Assembly (NCBI RefSeq): GCF_020907985.1 | Contig: NZ_JAJJPA010000057.1 | Span: 1 to 39,521 of the forward strand | Length of the DNA stretch: 39,521 nucleotides | Direction: 5' to 3' | Source of the DNA: Kitasatospora humi | GTDB taxonomy: Bacteria; Actinomycetota; Actinomycetes; Streptomycetales; Streptomycetaceae | Shown here: positions 8,788-16,863 of the stretch, piece after piece | Position numbering within the stretch: position 1 is the stretch's first letter | How the letters are laid out: the number at the start of each line of letters is the position of its first letter | The notes under the pieces: model-generated | The model's database searches: none | What the model was told of the DNA's origin: nothing | The model's input: the letters and a program-made list of their open reading frames with translations, nothing else | Translations under genes and position numbers: made by a program

Positions 8788-9324
8788 ATGCCGTCGGTCG
8801 TGGGGCTTCTGGAACAGCGCGAGCTGACCGCTCGCCGTCGCATGGACGAGCTGCGGGAGGAGGCCGACCGAATCCAGGCCGAGCTGGCCGTGGTCGAGCG
8901 GGAGTGGAACGAGTGGGTCATCGCTCGCTCACGCGTCGGCGAGGTCCTAGCGCCGGGTGACGACGACGCCGATACTGGCGAGGACCTGGCGGATCCCGGT
9001 CAGCAGCCGACAGAGCCCAGCTCTTCGGGGGCGGCGAAGCCGAAATCGATGGTGCCGATGTGGCGTGCGGGGCTGGCATGGTCGGCACTTTCGGTGGACT
9101 ACCAGCGCATCCTGCATGCGCTCGCGGATCGGGGCCGTCTCGGTCAAGGTCCGCTGACGTGCCAGGAGATGGCCGTCTACTTCGGTCTTGACCCGGTGCC
9201 CGGGAAGGTTGAGGCGCCGTGATCGAAGGCGAAGCGGTTGGTGGCCCCGGGCTGGCTGGTCGAGTCGGCGCCGGGACGCTTCACGCTCGCGAAGGCTGTA
9301 GCCGGGCAAGGCGGCAGGTCATGA
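8788..9324 (+). pseudogene. IS-associated conserved protein with in-frame nonsense codon
   Basis: ATG 8788 has GGAGG 6 nt upstream. The product starts MPSVVGLLEQREL and has a coiled-coil segment at about residues 10-45, a Pro/Ala linker, and a helix-turn-helix-like segment (PLTCQEMAVYFGLDPVP). Translation stops at TGA 9220-9222 after 144 residues, but the same frame continues open for 33 codons (SKAKRLVAPGWLVE...) to TGA 9322-9324. In relatives I remember, this continuation is part of the protein and the stop position is an Arg, so a CGA-to-TGA change is likely. These proteins often sit next to transposases, as here; the end overlaps the convergent IS5 transposase by 44 nt. Confidence 0.65.
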
Positions 9325-10093
9325 GCTGCGTCATCGACCAGTGGACCATCGCCTCGGCGCTACTGGTGGAGCGCTCGAAGTCGCGCACGAGGCGGCGGCT
9401 CCGCATCAGGTGGGCGAAGAACCGCTCCACGATCCACCTCTTGGGAAGTACGACGACGCCACGCATGTCGTCGGTGCGCTTGACGATGGCGAGGACCAGG
9501 GAGAGTGCGGCGAGGCAGTTCTCGACGAGGCTGCCGGTGTAGCCGCCGTCGGCCCAGATCAGGGCCAGCAGGTGGTGCGCGGCGGCGACCTGGGCGAGCA
9601 GGACCTGGGCGGCGGCGCGGTCGCCGATATCCGCAGCGGTGACCATCACCGCGAGCAGCAGGCCGATGGTGTCGACCACGACGTGCCGCTTGCGGCCGTT
9701 GATCAGCTTGCCGCCGTCGAAGCCACGGCTGTCGGCGCCGACGACAGCGTCCGCCTTGACGGACTGGGAGTCGATCACGCCCGCGGTCGGCTCCGGATCC
9801 CGTCCGGCCTGTTTGCGGACCTTGCGTCGGAGCCGGTCGTGGAACTCTGTGACCAGGCCGTGGTCGCGCCAGCGGCGAAAGAAGGCGTAGACCCGGTCCC
9901 ACGGCGGGAAGTCGCAGGGCATCGCCCGCCATTTCGTGCCGTTGTCGACCAGGTAGCGGATCGCGTCCAGTATTGCGCGGTGGCAGTACGCCTCCGGCTG
10001 GCCGCCCCGTCCGTGTAGCCAGCGCGGCACCGGCAGCAGGGGTCGGGCCGCCGCCCATTCAGCGTCGGTCATGTCGGATGGGTAGCGTCGCAC
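9281..10093 (-). CDS. IS5-family DDE transposase
   Basis: 270-aa transposase with the two-part IS5 layout: an N-terminal DUF4096-like domain (MTDAEWAAARPLLP ... NGTKWRAMPCDFPPWDRVYAFFRRW) and a DDE catalytic domain. First Asp is in GVIDSQSVK, second in LIWADGGYTG, and the Glu is in KRWIVERFFAHLMRSRRL. All three catalytic positions are present and the frame is open, so it may be functional. The start is set at GTG 10093, giving VRRYPSDMTDAEW. I could not define the terminal inverted repeats or target duplication with confidence, so only the gene is given. Its 3' end overlaps the converging gene at 8788. Confidence 0.85.
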   Translation of the reverse strand: MRRYPSDMTDAEWAAARPLLPVPRWLHGRGGQPEAYCHRAILDAIRYLVDNGTKWRAMPCDFPPWDRVYAFFRRWRDHGLVTEFHDRLRRKVRKQAGRDPEPTAGVIDSQSVKADAVVGADSRGFDGGKLINGRKRHVVVDTIGLLLAVMVTAADIGDRAAAQVLLAQVAAAHHLLALIWADGGYTGSLVENCLAALSLVLAIVKRTDDMRGVVVLPKRWIVERFFAHLMRSRRLVRDFERSTSSAEAMVHWSMTQLMTCRLARLQPSRA

Positions 10094-10197
10094 ACGTTCC
10101 CCGTGATCGGCCGCGTTCCCGCACACGTGCGCGAGACAGTCACACTGTCGGGCGGCCGAGCTGGACGCTTGCGAAGGTGGCACGGAAGACTGCGGCA

Positions 10198-10253
10198 CAG
10201 GGCCTCCTGTTGCGCGTGGACTTCGATACCCACGAGCTGCGCAGGAGGCCCTG
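10198..10253. repeat. Inverted repeat, 12-bp perfect arms
   Basis: CAGGGCCTCCTG (10198-10209) and CAGGAGGCCCTG (10242-10253) are exact reverse complements, separated by 32 nt. It lies in non-coding DNA between the IS5 transposase and the SUKH gene. It could be a terminator between these genes or the facing ends of a deleted insertion sequence; I cannot decide. Confidence 0.5.
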
Positions 10254-10339
10254 TCTCCATGCACGCACGGTCCGGAGATCCCCCAGCCGGGTGACAAGCG
10301 CGAAGTCGCGGATCTCCAAGATCGACCGCAGACTTCTTG

Positions 10340-11014
10340 TCATCGGTCCAGGCCGCAGGCAGCCTCGGCGGCTGCGAGCCACCCGAGGTACCAACTGGCG
10401 AAGTCCGATACGGAGCCGTCGGTCTCGCGCATCGGATGAAGATCCGTGCCGTTGCAGCGATCGTCACGCCACATTCGGCCGCGTTCAGGTCCGGTGACGA
10501 CCAGCCAGACCACCATCCCGCAGCCCTCGTCACACAGGCAGAGAGCACCTGCTGTGCGGCGCGGATCGTACTGCACCTCGCCCAGGCGCTCCTCCCACGC
10601 CTCAAACGCCGCGTCGAGATCGGCAAGGTCGTCGAAGTCGTCCTGCACCGGCCGCTCAGCCAGGATCGCGACCGTTGCCTCGGGGTCCGCCCCTCCCGGA
10701 AACTTCTCCGCGAACATGCCCGGCTCGACCTCCTCGATGAGCTCTCCGACCCAGCGCCAGCCGGCGGAACCTTCGCGCCGCACCGGGAGAATGCCGTAGG
10801 CCGGACCGGCCCCGCCAGCCCCGACATGCAGGAGGAACGATCGATAGTCCTCGGGCAGATCGACGTCCAACCAGGCCTCGAGGTCGGCCACCTCGGTGGT
10901 GGCTAGAGGGGCATCAAGCGCAAAGCCGTGCGCCCTCGCCCCGAACACCTTGTCGCTGCCCGGCACGGCGGCCAGAGCCAGCACCCGATCACGCACCCCG
11001 GTCCAGTCAGTCAT
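10340..11014 (-). CDS. SMI1/KNR4 (SUKH) family protein
   Basis: 224-aa cytoplasmic protein. The SUKH signature is visible at about residues 45-75: LEAWLDVDLPEDYRSFLLHV followed by a Gly-rich turn GAGGAGPAYGILPV. The second half contains a short Cys-bearing strand (GALCLCDEGCGMVVWLVV) and ends with the usual F-x-x-W-Y segment (SDFASWYLGWL). Many bacterial SUKH proteins are immunity proteins against contact-dependent or polymorphic toxins, but no matching toxin is seen next door, so immunity is only a family-based possibility. Start is ATG 11014. About 230 nt upstream are free of genes. Confidence 0.8.
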   Translation of the reverse strand: MTDWTGVRDRVLALAAVPGSDKVFGARAHGFALDAPLATTEVADLEAWLDVDLPEDYRSFLLHVGAGGAGPAYGILPVRREGSAGWRWVGELIEEVEPGMFAEKFPGGADPEATVAILAERPVQDDFDDLADLDAAFEAWEERLGEVQYDPRRTAGALCLCDEGCGMVVWLVVTGPERGRMWRDDRCNGTDLHPMRETDGSVSDFASWYLGWLAAAEAACGLDR

Positions 11015-11244
11015 GGCGCCCGACCCTACCGGCCGCCGCCAGCGTTTGACCTGCCTGGGTCGGCGACACCGACGACCAGTTGCCCTACCGCCAAACCCAC
11101 CAAGGCCAGCAGATCATCCGATCGGGTCGGCGACCTCGAACTCGCAACCATCAAGATCGGTAGAGCAACAGCCACTGAGGCCAACCGCGGTCCAAGGGGA
11201 GACCGAAAGCCCCGCTCCAGGTAGAGCGACGCCTTTCGTGGTGA

Positions 11245-11637
11245 TCAGCGGGAGAGGATCTGCCGCAGGTCTTCGGCCGCCTTGGCGATGTCGTCGCTGT
11301 AGCCGCCTTGGGCAAGGCGCAGCATGTACTCAACGGCGAGGTCAGTCGGCGGATCGGTGTACGGCACCTCGTTCAGGTCCAGGAACAACAGCATCGCTTC
11401 GAAGGCCGTGCGCTTGTTCCGGTCGTTGAGCGCGTGGTTCCTGGCAAGCGACTCACCGAGGGCCGTGGCTTTCGACCACAGATCCGGATAAGCATCCATA
11501 CCGAACACGGAGCTCTGAGGGCGCCCCAGTGCGGAGAGGAGGAGGCCGCGATCCCTGATCACGGCCCCGGTGCCCTTCAGGAGGTACTCGACGTCCTCCA
11601 GGTCGAGATACTCGGCCTCACCCCCCGGATCGGTCAC
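11245..11637 (-). CDS. Doc/Fic-family toxin
   Basis: 130 aa, matching the compact Doc class of Fic-fold proteins. The core motif is HALNDRNKRTAF at about residue 68; canonical Doc has H-x-F-x-[ND]-[AG]-N-K-R, so the catalytic His and the N-K-R part are kept, but the usual small residue before NKR is Arg. Doc enzymes phosphorylate EF-Tu and related Fic enzymes AMPylate targets; which applies here is unknown. The GTG start at 11637 overlaps the upstream gene's stop by 4 nt (GTGA), so the pair is translationally coupled, as in toxin-antitoxin operons. The Arg substitution could alter phosphate binding or indicate a specialised subfamily. Confidence 0.8.
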   Translation of the reverse strand: MTDPGGEAEYLDLEDVEYLLKGTGAVIRDRGLLLSALGRPQSSVFGMDAYPDLWSKATALGESLARNHALNDRNKRTAFEAMLLFLDLNEVPYTDPPTDLAVEYMLRLAQGGYSDDIAKAAEDLRQILSR

Positions 11638-12221
11638 AGCTCGGCCAGCCTCTCCAGTGTTTCCGCGTTGGCCTCGCGGATTCGCCGAACAGCTCGCGCC
11701 CGGCGCTCAGCCTTGCTCGGCTTCGTAGCAGTCTTGGCCAGCTCGTCCTCCGCATCAAACGCGTCGACCACTTCGACCGGGACCAGGCTGTGCTCGTGAA
11801 CATCGACAATCAGCCGATGCCCGACGAAATCGTCTGGAATCCGGATCGCGGTGATCGGCAGGGACTCGGGCATCCTGAGCATCGGCCGCAGCCTCGCGAC
11901 GGCGTTGCGCCACTGTGACTGGCCAAAATGGACTGGCGGCAAGGGCGGCAGCGCCAGATGGCTTCGGAGAGTCCTCAGAAGCTCGTCAGCCGGGGCTTCG
12001 GGCCCGAGAGGCAACCCCTCGACCTGGAGATACCTAGCGACCAGCTCAATGGCTGCGTGGGCCGTCTCCGCGTCGATCGCCGCAGACCTCGTCAGCTGGC
12101 GCAGCGCCGCCGCCCGGAGGGTGTCCTCGGCCGTCTCGCTGGGGGTAGCGTCGGGCTCAGACTCGTCGAGCCATACCGTCACACCGCGGCGGTCGCCGTT
12201 CTCCACATACTCGATCGACAC
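11634..12221 (-). CDS. Putative antitoxin partner of the Doc toxin, 195 aa
   Basis: First gene of the two-gene operon with the Doc-like toxin. GTG 12221 has AAGGAG 6 nt upstream. I do not recognise the family. The N-terminal 45 residues are acidic (VTVWLDESEPDATPSETAED), the middle is helical (AAIELVARYLQVEGL), a predicted beta region (LPITAIRIPDDFVGHRLIVDVHEHSL) follows, and the C-terminal 40 residues are strongly basic and helical (KAERRARAVRRIREAN). Phd antitoxins of Doc are about 73 aa, so this is far longer than the usual partner. The basic helix might bind DNA or the toxin. Function as an antitoxin is inferred only from operon order and overlap. Confidence 0.65.
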   Translation of the reverse strand: MSIEYVENGDRRGVTVWLDESEPDATPSETAEDTLRAAALRQLTRSAAIDAETAHAAIELVARYLQVEGLPLGPEAPADELLRTLRSHLALPPLPPVHFGQSQWRNAVARLRPMLRMPESLPITAIRIPDDFVGHRLIVDVHEHSLVPVEVVDAFDAEDELAKTATKPSKAERRARAVRRIREANAETLERLAEL

Positions 12222-12395
12222 GGGACTCTCCTTCCCTCGGTCTCCCACGCTAACGGGGTAGCGCACTCTGGGCCAGAAAAATGCCCGTGCCTTGCCCGCT
12301 ACGTGACTGGCGGCCTCGGGGGCCTGATCGAACCAGTCCTCGCAGCCCGGCGAGCTCGCCGCACCGGCCCAGGGACAGAAGCCCGGGTTCATCAC

Positions 12396-12512
12396 GTGCG
12401 GGAGATCATGAACAAAGCTCTTTGCGCCAACGTGACGGGCATCCGATGGGAGCACCTGCCGCACGACTTCCCGCCCTGCGAGACGGCCTGTGGCTACTAT
12501 GCGGAGCAGTAA
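12396..12512 (+). pseudogene. IS5-type transposase N-terminal fragment
   Basis: About 39 codons reading VREIMNKALCANVTGIRWEH followed by LPHDFPPCETACGYY. This matches the conserved N-terminal block of IS5-group transposases (compare TKWRAMPCDFPPWDRVYAFF in the intact copy at 9281-10093) but nothing follows after the stop at 12512. It is a remnant of a different IS copy, lying between the antitoxin promoter region and the next gene. Confidence 0.6.
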
Positions 12513-12513
12513 C

Positions 12514-13146
12514 GTGAGTGCCATGACGGAGAGCCCGTACAGCGCAGCAGACATCAAGGTGCTGGAGTACGACGAGGTGTTCCGCCAGCGTCCCGGCATG
12601 TTCTTCGGGGTCGGGCCGGAGCACCCCGAGCTGGCGACCCGGGTGCTATGCCAGGTACTCGCGCACGAGCTACACCCTGCCGCCGCAGTCGCCCCCAACC
12701 ACGCGCTCGTCGCCAGCGCCGACGTCCTGTCAGACCTTGCCTTCTCGGTGACGGTTAACCAAGCGGCACCACTCGCCAACTCCGGCGGGCGCCCGTTCGC
12801 GCAGCACGCGGCGCTGTTGGGCCACAGGTGGGTCGCTATCGGCGCGGCGGCGTTGAGTTCCCATGCCGTCATCGAGCGGTGGGCCGACGGACAAGGCCTG
12901 CGCCAGGAGCTCACCAGCCTCCGCCGCGCGGCATCGCCTTACTCCTTCGAGCCGCCGGCCGGCCAGGGGATGCGGATGACGTTCGAGCTGGACCCCGAAT
13001 ACTTCGGCCCGACCGCAGCCATCACCTCCGACCTTGGCTCCCTGGGACTCCACGGTCCGGACTGCGGAGAGCCAGCAGGACCGGGCTTCGTCGAGGTGCG
13101 GGACCGCCGGGCGACTGACGGGATGTCAGTAGCTCGCTACCAGTGA
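12514..13146 (+). CDS. GyrB-like protein lacking recognisable ATP-site motifs
   Basis: 210 aa. The opening VLEYDEVFRQRPGMFFG matches the start of GyrB/ParE (LEAVRKRPGMYIG). Residues of about 105-175 match the part of GyrB after the ATP lid: an alternating Ala/Ser helix, then QGLRQELTSLRR, then GQGMRMTFELDPEYF, which corresponds to GTGTTVTFKPDPEIF in gyrase. However, the N-box Glu/Asn helix and the DNGRGIPV motif are not found, so ATP hydrolysis looks unlikely. It stops well before any transducer catalytic or Toprim region. Start is GTG 12514 (GGAG 7 nt upstream); ATG 12523 is the alternative. It is divergent from the Doc operon. Function unknown. Confidence 0.65.
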   Translation: MSAMTESPYSAADIKVLEYDEVFRQRPGMFFGVGPEHPELATRVLCQVLAHELHPAAAVAPNHALVASADVLSDLAFSVTVNQAAPLANSGGRPFAQHAALLGHRWVAIGAAALSSHAVIERWADGQGLRQELTSLRRAASPYSFEPPAGQGMRMTFELDPEYFGPTAAITSDLGSLGLHGPDCGEPAGPGFVEVRDRRATDGMSVARYQ

Positions 13147-13223
13147 CGGCCTTTGATTGATAGCGAGACGGCCTGGGCCTGCGCGGACGATCAGCCGCAG
13201 GACCGAAGCGCCAGGGGGATCGC

Positions 13224-13624
13224 TCAGCTGGTCGAGTGGTACACCTCGAAGCCTGTTTCGATGGTGCCGCGGAACGCGAGCGCAGTGCGGTCGATACCGA
13301 GGGCGTTGAGGAGGACATCGAGCGCCACTTCCACGTCGTCCACCGAACGACTCACCCAGACGAAGGTCTGCTGAACTGGCGCACCTTCAAGCCAACTCAG
13401 CGCGAAGTCCACCGTTTGCAACGGTGAACATCCACATAGCCGAGGTCTTCCCACCCTCGCTCGACGGTGAGCCGCAGCCGTTCCGCAAGTATCTCCAGCG
13501 GCGGCTTCAGCCCTGCCACCACCTGGAAGGAACTGGCGGCGAACTCCCACATGCTCCGTTGGAACGCGGGGTTGCGCTTCCCACCCTGAGCCGTCTCCCA
13601 CTCCGGACCAGCGACGGCTGAAAT
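13224..13624 (-). pseudogene. Frameshifted hypothetical gene
   Basis: Two reading frames join into one plausible protein. The upstream frame reads ISAVAGPEWETAQGGKR ... RLTVERGWEDLGYVDVH and closes shortly after; the downstream frame reads LQTVDFALSWLEGAPVQQ ... FRGTIETGFEVYHSTS and ends at 13224. The shift lies near 13405-13425, within or beside the palindrome CACCGTTTGCAACGGTG. No start codon is evident for the upstream part, so the 5' end may also be lost. I do not recognise the family. It may alternatively be two fragments of unrelated origin. Confidence 0.4.
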
Positions 13625-13690
13625 GCCGTTGCCGCTTGGGCATCGACCTGGTGAGATGCAGGGGCTTCAAGAGCGGGGGACGGCTTGGCC

Positions 13691-14692
13691 GTGTTCGGGT
13701 GTGCAGGCTGTGGTGCGGTACTGACGATGGCAGTGTCGGAGGTGGCACTGCCAGTCCACTTGAGCGACACCCATTGGGAGAGGCTGCACCCGCCCCTCCT
13801 GGAGGCTGGCGCCTACGCCGTCCGCCGCGAGCCGCATGGGCCACCCTGGCGGCTGTGGGAGCAGGTCGGAGCCCAGGAGGCAGCGGAGCGAGGAATCTTC
13901 GCGCCGGTCCGCGCCCTATCTGACGGCCCGTCGGGCACTGTCCTCCTGGCCCCCGGCGACACTCGCGGCACCGGACTGATCCCGGAGCGGACCGACGGGT
14001 ACTGCATGGGGATCGACGGGCGCGACGGGCCGAACCTGGCCTGTCTGGGCTGCGGGTTGCCGGTCGGATCGCGGATCGACGACTGCGGGCAGTGGCAGGT
14101 GGTCGAGTTCCTCCCGGCGGCGGTGGTCAGGCTGCCCGGCCCGCCGGAGCGGCCAGTCATGGACTGGGCGGAGTTACTCGCCGACGGTCTGCTGTGGCAC
14201 CGGCTGAGCGAGTACCGGGACATCCCGGCGGGCGTCGCCCTCGCCCACGTCGTGGTGGCCGCCCAGGGCAAGCCGGTCGAAGTAGTGCCCGGTCCGGTCG
14301 CCGAGCTCCTGGGCCGGGCCATAGCCGCGCTGCTGACCTCCGGGGAGGACTCGAAGCGGCTGGACCTGGCGGGGCCCGGGCTCGGCGAGCGGACCGCCGA
14401 CCTCGTGCTGGTTCCGATCCACCCACAAACCGGGGAGATATGGCAGCCGAGCGGCGGCGCGATAGCCGTGCCCATGGACGCAGCGCTCTGGGCCGAGCTG
14501 GCCTTCCCACCCCATCGGACTCGACTGCCGGTGGTCGGCGGACTGCCGGCGGGCGTGGAGCGGAACGATCCGCTGCCACCGCACCCGCAGTGCCCCTTCC
14601 AGCCGTCCATCAGTGCGTTCCGGTACACGCTGGCGCGGATACCCGCCGTCCGCGAACCGTGGCTACGGGCGATCTACGACCGCAGATACTGA
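13691..14692 (+). CDS. Conserved Streptomyces protein with two CxxC pairs, 333 aa
   Basis: I remember relatives in Streptomyces but no known function. The start is taken at GTG 13691 so that the protein begins VFGCAGCGAVLT, which matches the MFxCxxCGAVLT opening of relatives; TTG 13685 is two codons upstream. A first CxxC pair lies at residues 4-7, and a second (LACLGCG), with a later Cys in RIDDCGQW, near residues 108-125. Together they could form a zinc ribbon or knuckle. The signature blocks APGDTRGTGLIPERTDGYC and the C-terminal LARIPAVREPWLRAIYDRR are present. No membrane segments. It sits alone on the plus strand, upstream of the HNH gene. Confidence 0.7.
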   Translation: MFGCAGCGAVLTMAVSEVALPVHLSDTHWERLHPPLLEAGAYAVRREPHGPPWRLWEQVGAQEAAERGIFAPVRALSDGPSGTVLLAPGDTRGTGLIPERTDGYCMGIDGRDGPNLACLGCGLPVGSRIDDCGQWQVVEFLPAAVVRLPGPPERPVMDWAELLADGLLWHRLSEYRDIPAGVALAHVVVAAQGKPVEVVPGPVAELLGRAIAALLTSGEDSKRLDLAGPGLGERTADLVLVPIHPQTGEIWQPSGGAIAVPMDAALWAELAFPPHRTRLPVVGGLPAGVERNDPLPPHPQCPFQPSISAFRYTLARIPAVREPWLRAIYDRRY

Positions 14693-14719
14693 ACCACCAG
14701 GCAGACCCGATCAGGAGCG

Positions 14720-15094
14720 ATGCGCCCCGTTGGGGAGTGTCATGAATTCGTGATAGACCCCAGGAAGCTTCCCTCCTGGGTCCGAGAGGTAGTCCTGGCT
14801 GCCAATGGCGGCTATTGCACGTACTGCGGGAGCGCGGGAACCCGGGCTGAGGTGGTCGACCACGTCGACCCGGTATGCGCTGTTGGACGGGATGACATCA
14901 CGAACCTGATCCCGGCATGCCACTCCTGCAACAGCAGCAAGGGCGGGCCGGACGGTCACGGGGAAGAGTCCGACCTGCCGGTTCCACCTCCGACCGCGCG
15001 GACCAGCACACGAGCCTCGTCCGCCAGACGAAGGGTGACGTACCTGTCGGCGAAGCCGTTGCGCGCGAGTTCGGCCGCCAGGTTGTCGAAGTAG
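14720..15094 (+). CDS. HNH endonuclease-like protein, 3' end overlapping the ATPase gene
   Basis: 124 aa. A clear HNH core is present: CTYCGSAG, then VVDHVDPVCAVGRDD with the catalytic-type His, and ITNLIPACHSCNSSKG, giving two CxxC zinc pairs around the DH motif. After residue 77 the sequence becomes Ser/Arg/Thr-rich and is antisense to the last 139 nt of the ATPase gene. The genuine C-terminus may thus have been replaced, or the overlap may be natural. Starts: ATG 14720 (AGGAG only 2 nt away) or GTG 14750 (GGGGAG 12 nt upstream). HNH nucleases of this size occur in phage packaging, restriction and homing systems. Confidence 0.7.
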   Translation: MRPVGECHEFVIDPRKLPSWVREVVLAANGGYCTYCGSAGTRAEVVDHVDPVCAVGRDDITNLIPACHSCNSSKGGPDGHGEESDLPVPPPTARTSTRASSARRRVTYLSAKPLRASSAARLSK

Positions 15095-16863
15095 TTGGAA
15101 GCCGCCAGGACGTGCGCGTCGACGTCCAACTCCTCCCCCTCGTCCCGACCGCGTCGAGCCGTACCGGCCGCGGCCATGACCCGCCCGATCTGCGCGTGCA
15201 CGTCGTTTCCGATGGCAGCGGGCAGACCGGACCGCCCCAGCTGGCGCAACAGCCGCTCGCAGGCGCCGACCAGGTCGTCGAACAGCCGACGGTCCCGATC
15301 GACCGCCAGTCCGACGTCGGACCCGGAAATGATGTTGAGCAGCCCGCCGTGGCCCACGATCGAATTCCGGGTCAGGGTGTATTGGAAGGCCGGGACGTCC
15401 ACGGACGCCAAGAGGTTGAGAGCGGGCCGGAAGCAGGGGTGAACGTGGAACTCGTGCTCGCCCGGCAGTGGCGGCGTGTGGGTGCCGCCCGCGTACACGA
15501 CATCGCTGCCACGCCGCACTCCGAGGAAGCTAGTCCCGTACAGCACGTCGATGATGCTCTGCGGGGTGAGGCTTTCCGTATAAGCAGGGAAGGCCCGGTG
15601 AAGAGCCTCCCGGTGCGCCTCGAAGCGATCGGCGAGGGCCGAGCGCATAACAATGTAGCCGGTGTTCTCGAACAGGGCGAACAGCGACCGGAGGAAGGGA
15701 TGGTTGACCATGTACTCCTTGGCGAGGTCGTCGAGCTTCCAGCGGGAGAACTGCTCGGTCGCGCCCACCACGTCGGCCTCCGTGATGGACGGCCCACCCC
15801 GCTCGTCGGCCACGCTCTGGCAGGCGTTGAGGAATTGGATGGCGTCCCTGGGACGCGGCAGCGAGCGCCGGAAGAGGTACTCGGCGACTGGCTCTCCGTA
15901 AACGCTCGCCGGGAACACGCCGCCCCACAACTGCTCGCGGGTCAGGCCAGACCCGAGGGAGGCCTTGGCCCGGGCGAGGGCGACATCCTCCAGTCCTTCC
16001 GCGGTCCATTCGATCCGGATCTCGTCGCTGTGGAATTTGTCGGCATCACCAAAGTTCAGGGCGTCGTAGATGTCCGACCGGAGGAAGAGCGCGGTCCGGA
16101 CTCCGCCGTGGTAGTAGCCCGTCGCATACTTGGCCGCCAGTAGCAGTCCGGTGACCAAGGCGTGGCTCTCCGGGCCTGCGGTCCAGACCTCCTCCAGCTG
16201 GTCGACCAGGAACAGCAGCGGAGGGTGCTTCCCCTCGCAGTCCAGCTCGCGGAAGCTGGCGGCGACGCCATCCTCCAGCACCCCCAGTTGGTGCCCGGCC
16301 CGAGCGCCCTCGGAGGTGCCGTTGACCCCGAAAGCCGCCTCGACCCCGAATGCCTTCAGCGAGAGGTTAGCCGACTGCAGCCCCCGGACGCCCCGTCGGA
16401 GCCGGTCGTACAGTCCTGCTTCGCCCTGCTCCCCGCTGTCCTTCAGGAACGAGCGCAGGGTCCGGACGGATTCGGGGAGACGGCGGCCGTGTGCCACCCG
16501 CGCGTGGGTCACCAAATGGCGGGCGGCGTGGACTGCGAAGACGTACCGCCAGATCATCGACTTGGCGGTGTCAGCGGTGACGCCCTGGAGTTCGAAGCGC
16601 CGGATCTCGTCGCCGGTGGCGTCGTCTGGCGTGATCAGGATCGACGAACCCGAATGCCCACCCAGTGTCGCCAGCTGGCGGCAAATGGCGCTCTTACCGG
16701 ATCCCTTTCGGCCGATGATCAGGGATTTCCGGCCCTGCAGGGCCGCCTTGTACGCGTAGTTCGGCCGGAAGACCGCGCCCCTCAGCAGCCCGTCCTTGAG
16801 GTCGGTCTCGGCGTCGTCACGCCCGAAGAACAACTGGCTCACCAGTCCGACCTGCTGCCCCAC
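14956..16863 (-). CDS. P-loop ATPase, resembling the Sll1717 family, 635 aa
   Basis: Large cytoplasmic NTPase. Walker A is GRKGSGKS at residues 51-58, preceded by FFGRDDAETD and a helix (GRKSLIIGRKG) as in the so-called Sll1717-type P-loop ATPases. Walker B is LLFLVDQLEEVW with Asp221 and Glu224. A likely sensor region (RTALFLRSDIYDAL) and a winged-helix-like segment (PRPRDAIQFLNACQSVADE) follow, as in STAND/ORC-type ATPases. The C-terminal 200 residues match nothing I know. GTG 16863 is used, with GGGGGG upstream; GTG 16842 is an alternative. It is transcribed divergently from the membrane-protein/kinase operon across 106 nt, and its 3' end overlaps the HNH gene. Confidence 0.75.
   Translation of the reverse strand: MGQQVGLVSQLFFGRDDAETDLKDGLLRGAVFRPNYAYKAALQGRKSLIIGRKGSGKSAICRQLATLGGHSGSSILITPDDATGDEIRRFELQGVTADTAKSMIWRYVFAVHAARHLVTHARVAHGRRLPESVRTLRSFLKDSGEQGEAGLYDRLRRGVRGLQSANLSLKAFGVEAAFGVNGTSEGARAGHQLGVLEDGVAASFRELDCEGKHPPLLFLVDQLEEVWTAGPESHALVTGLLLAAKYATGYYHGGVRTALFLRSDIYDALNFGDADKFHSDEIRIEWTAEGLEDVALARAKASLGSGLTREQLWGGVFPASVYGEPVAEYLFRRSLPRPRDAIQFLNACQSVADERGGPSITEADVVGATEQFSRWKLDDLAKEYMVNHPFLRSLFALFENTGYIVMRSALADRFEAHREALHRAFPAYTESLTPQSIIDVLYGTSFLGVRRGSDVVYAGGTHTPPLPGEHEFHVHPCFRPALNLLASVDVPAFQYTLTRNSIVGHGGLLNIISGSDVGLAVDRDRRLFDDLVGACERLLRQLGRSGLPAAIGNDVHAQIGRVMAAAGTARRGRDEGEELDVDAHVLAASNYFDNLAAELARNGFADRYVTLRLADEARVLVRAVGGGTGRSDSSP

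Noticed and set aside
9281..10160. Defined IS5 element with terminal inverted repeats
   Set aside because: I looked for matching ends on both sides of the transposase gene and found only weak, unconvincing similarity, so no element boundary is reported.
14917..16143. 408-codon plus-strand open frame across the ATPase gene
   Set aside because: Antisense to the ATPase, whose Walker A and B motifs are clear. The plus frame has no motifs and is rich in Gly, Arg, Val as expected for a GC-driven shadow.
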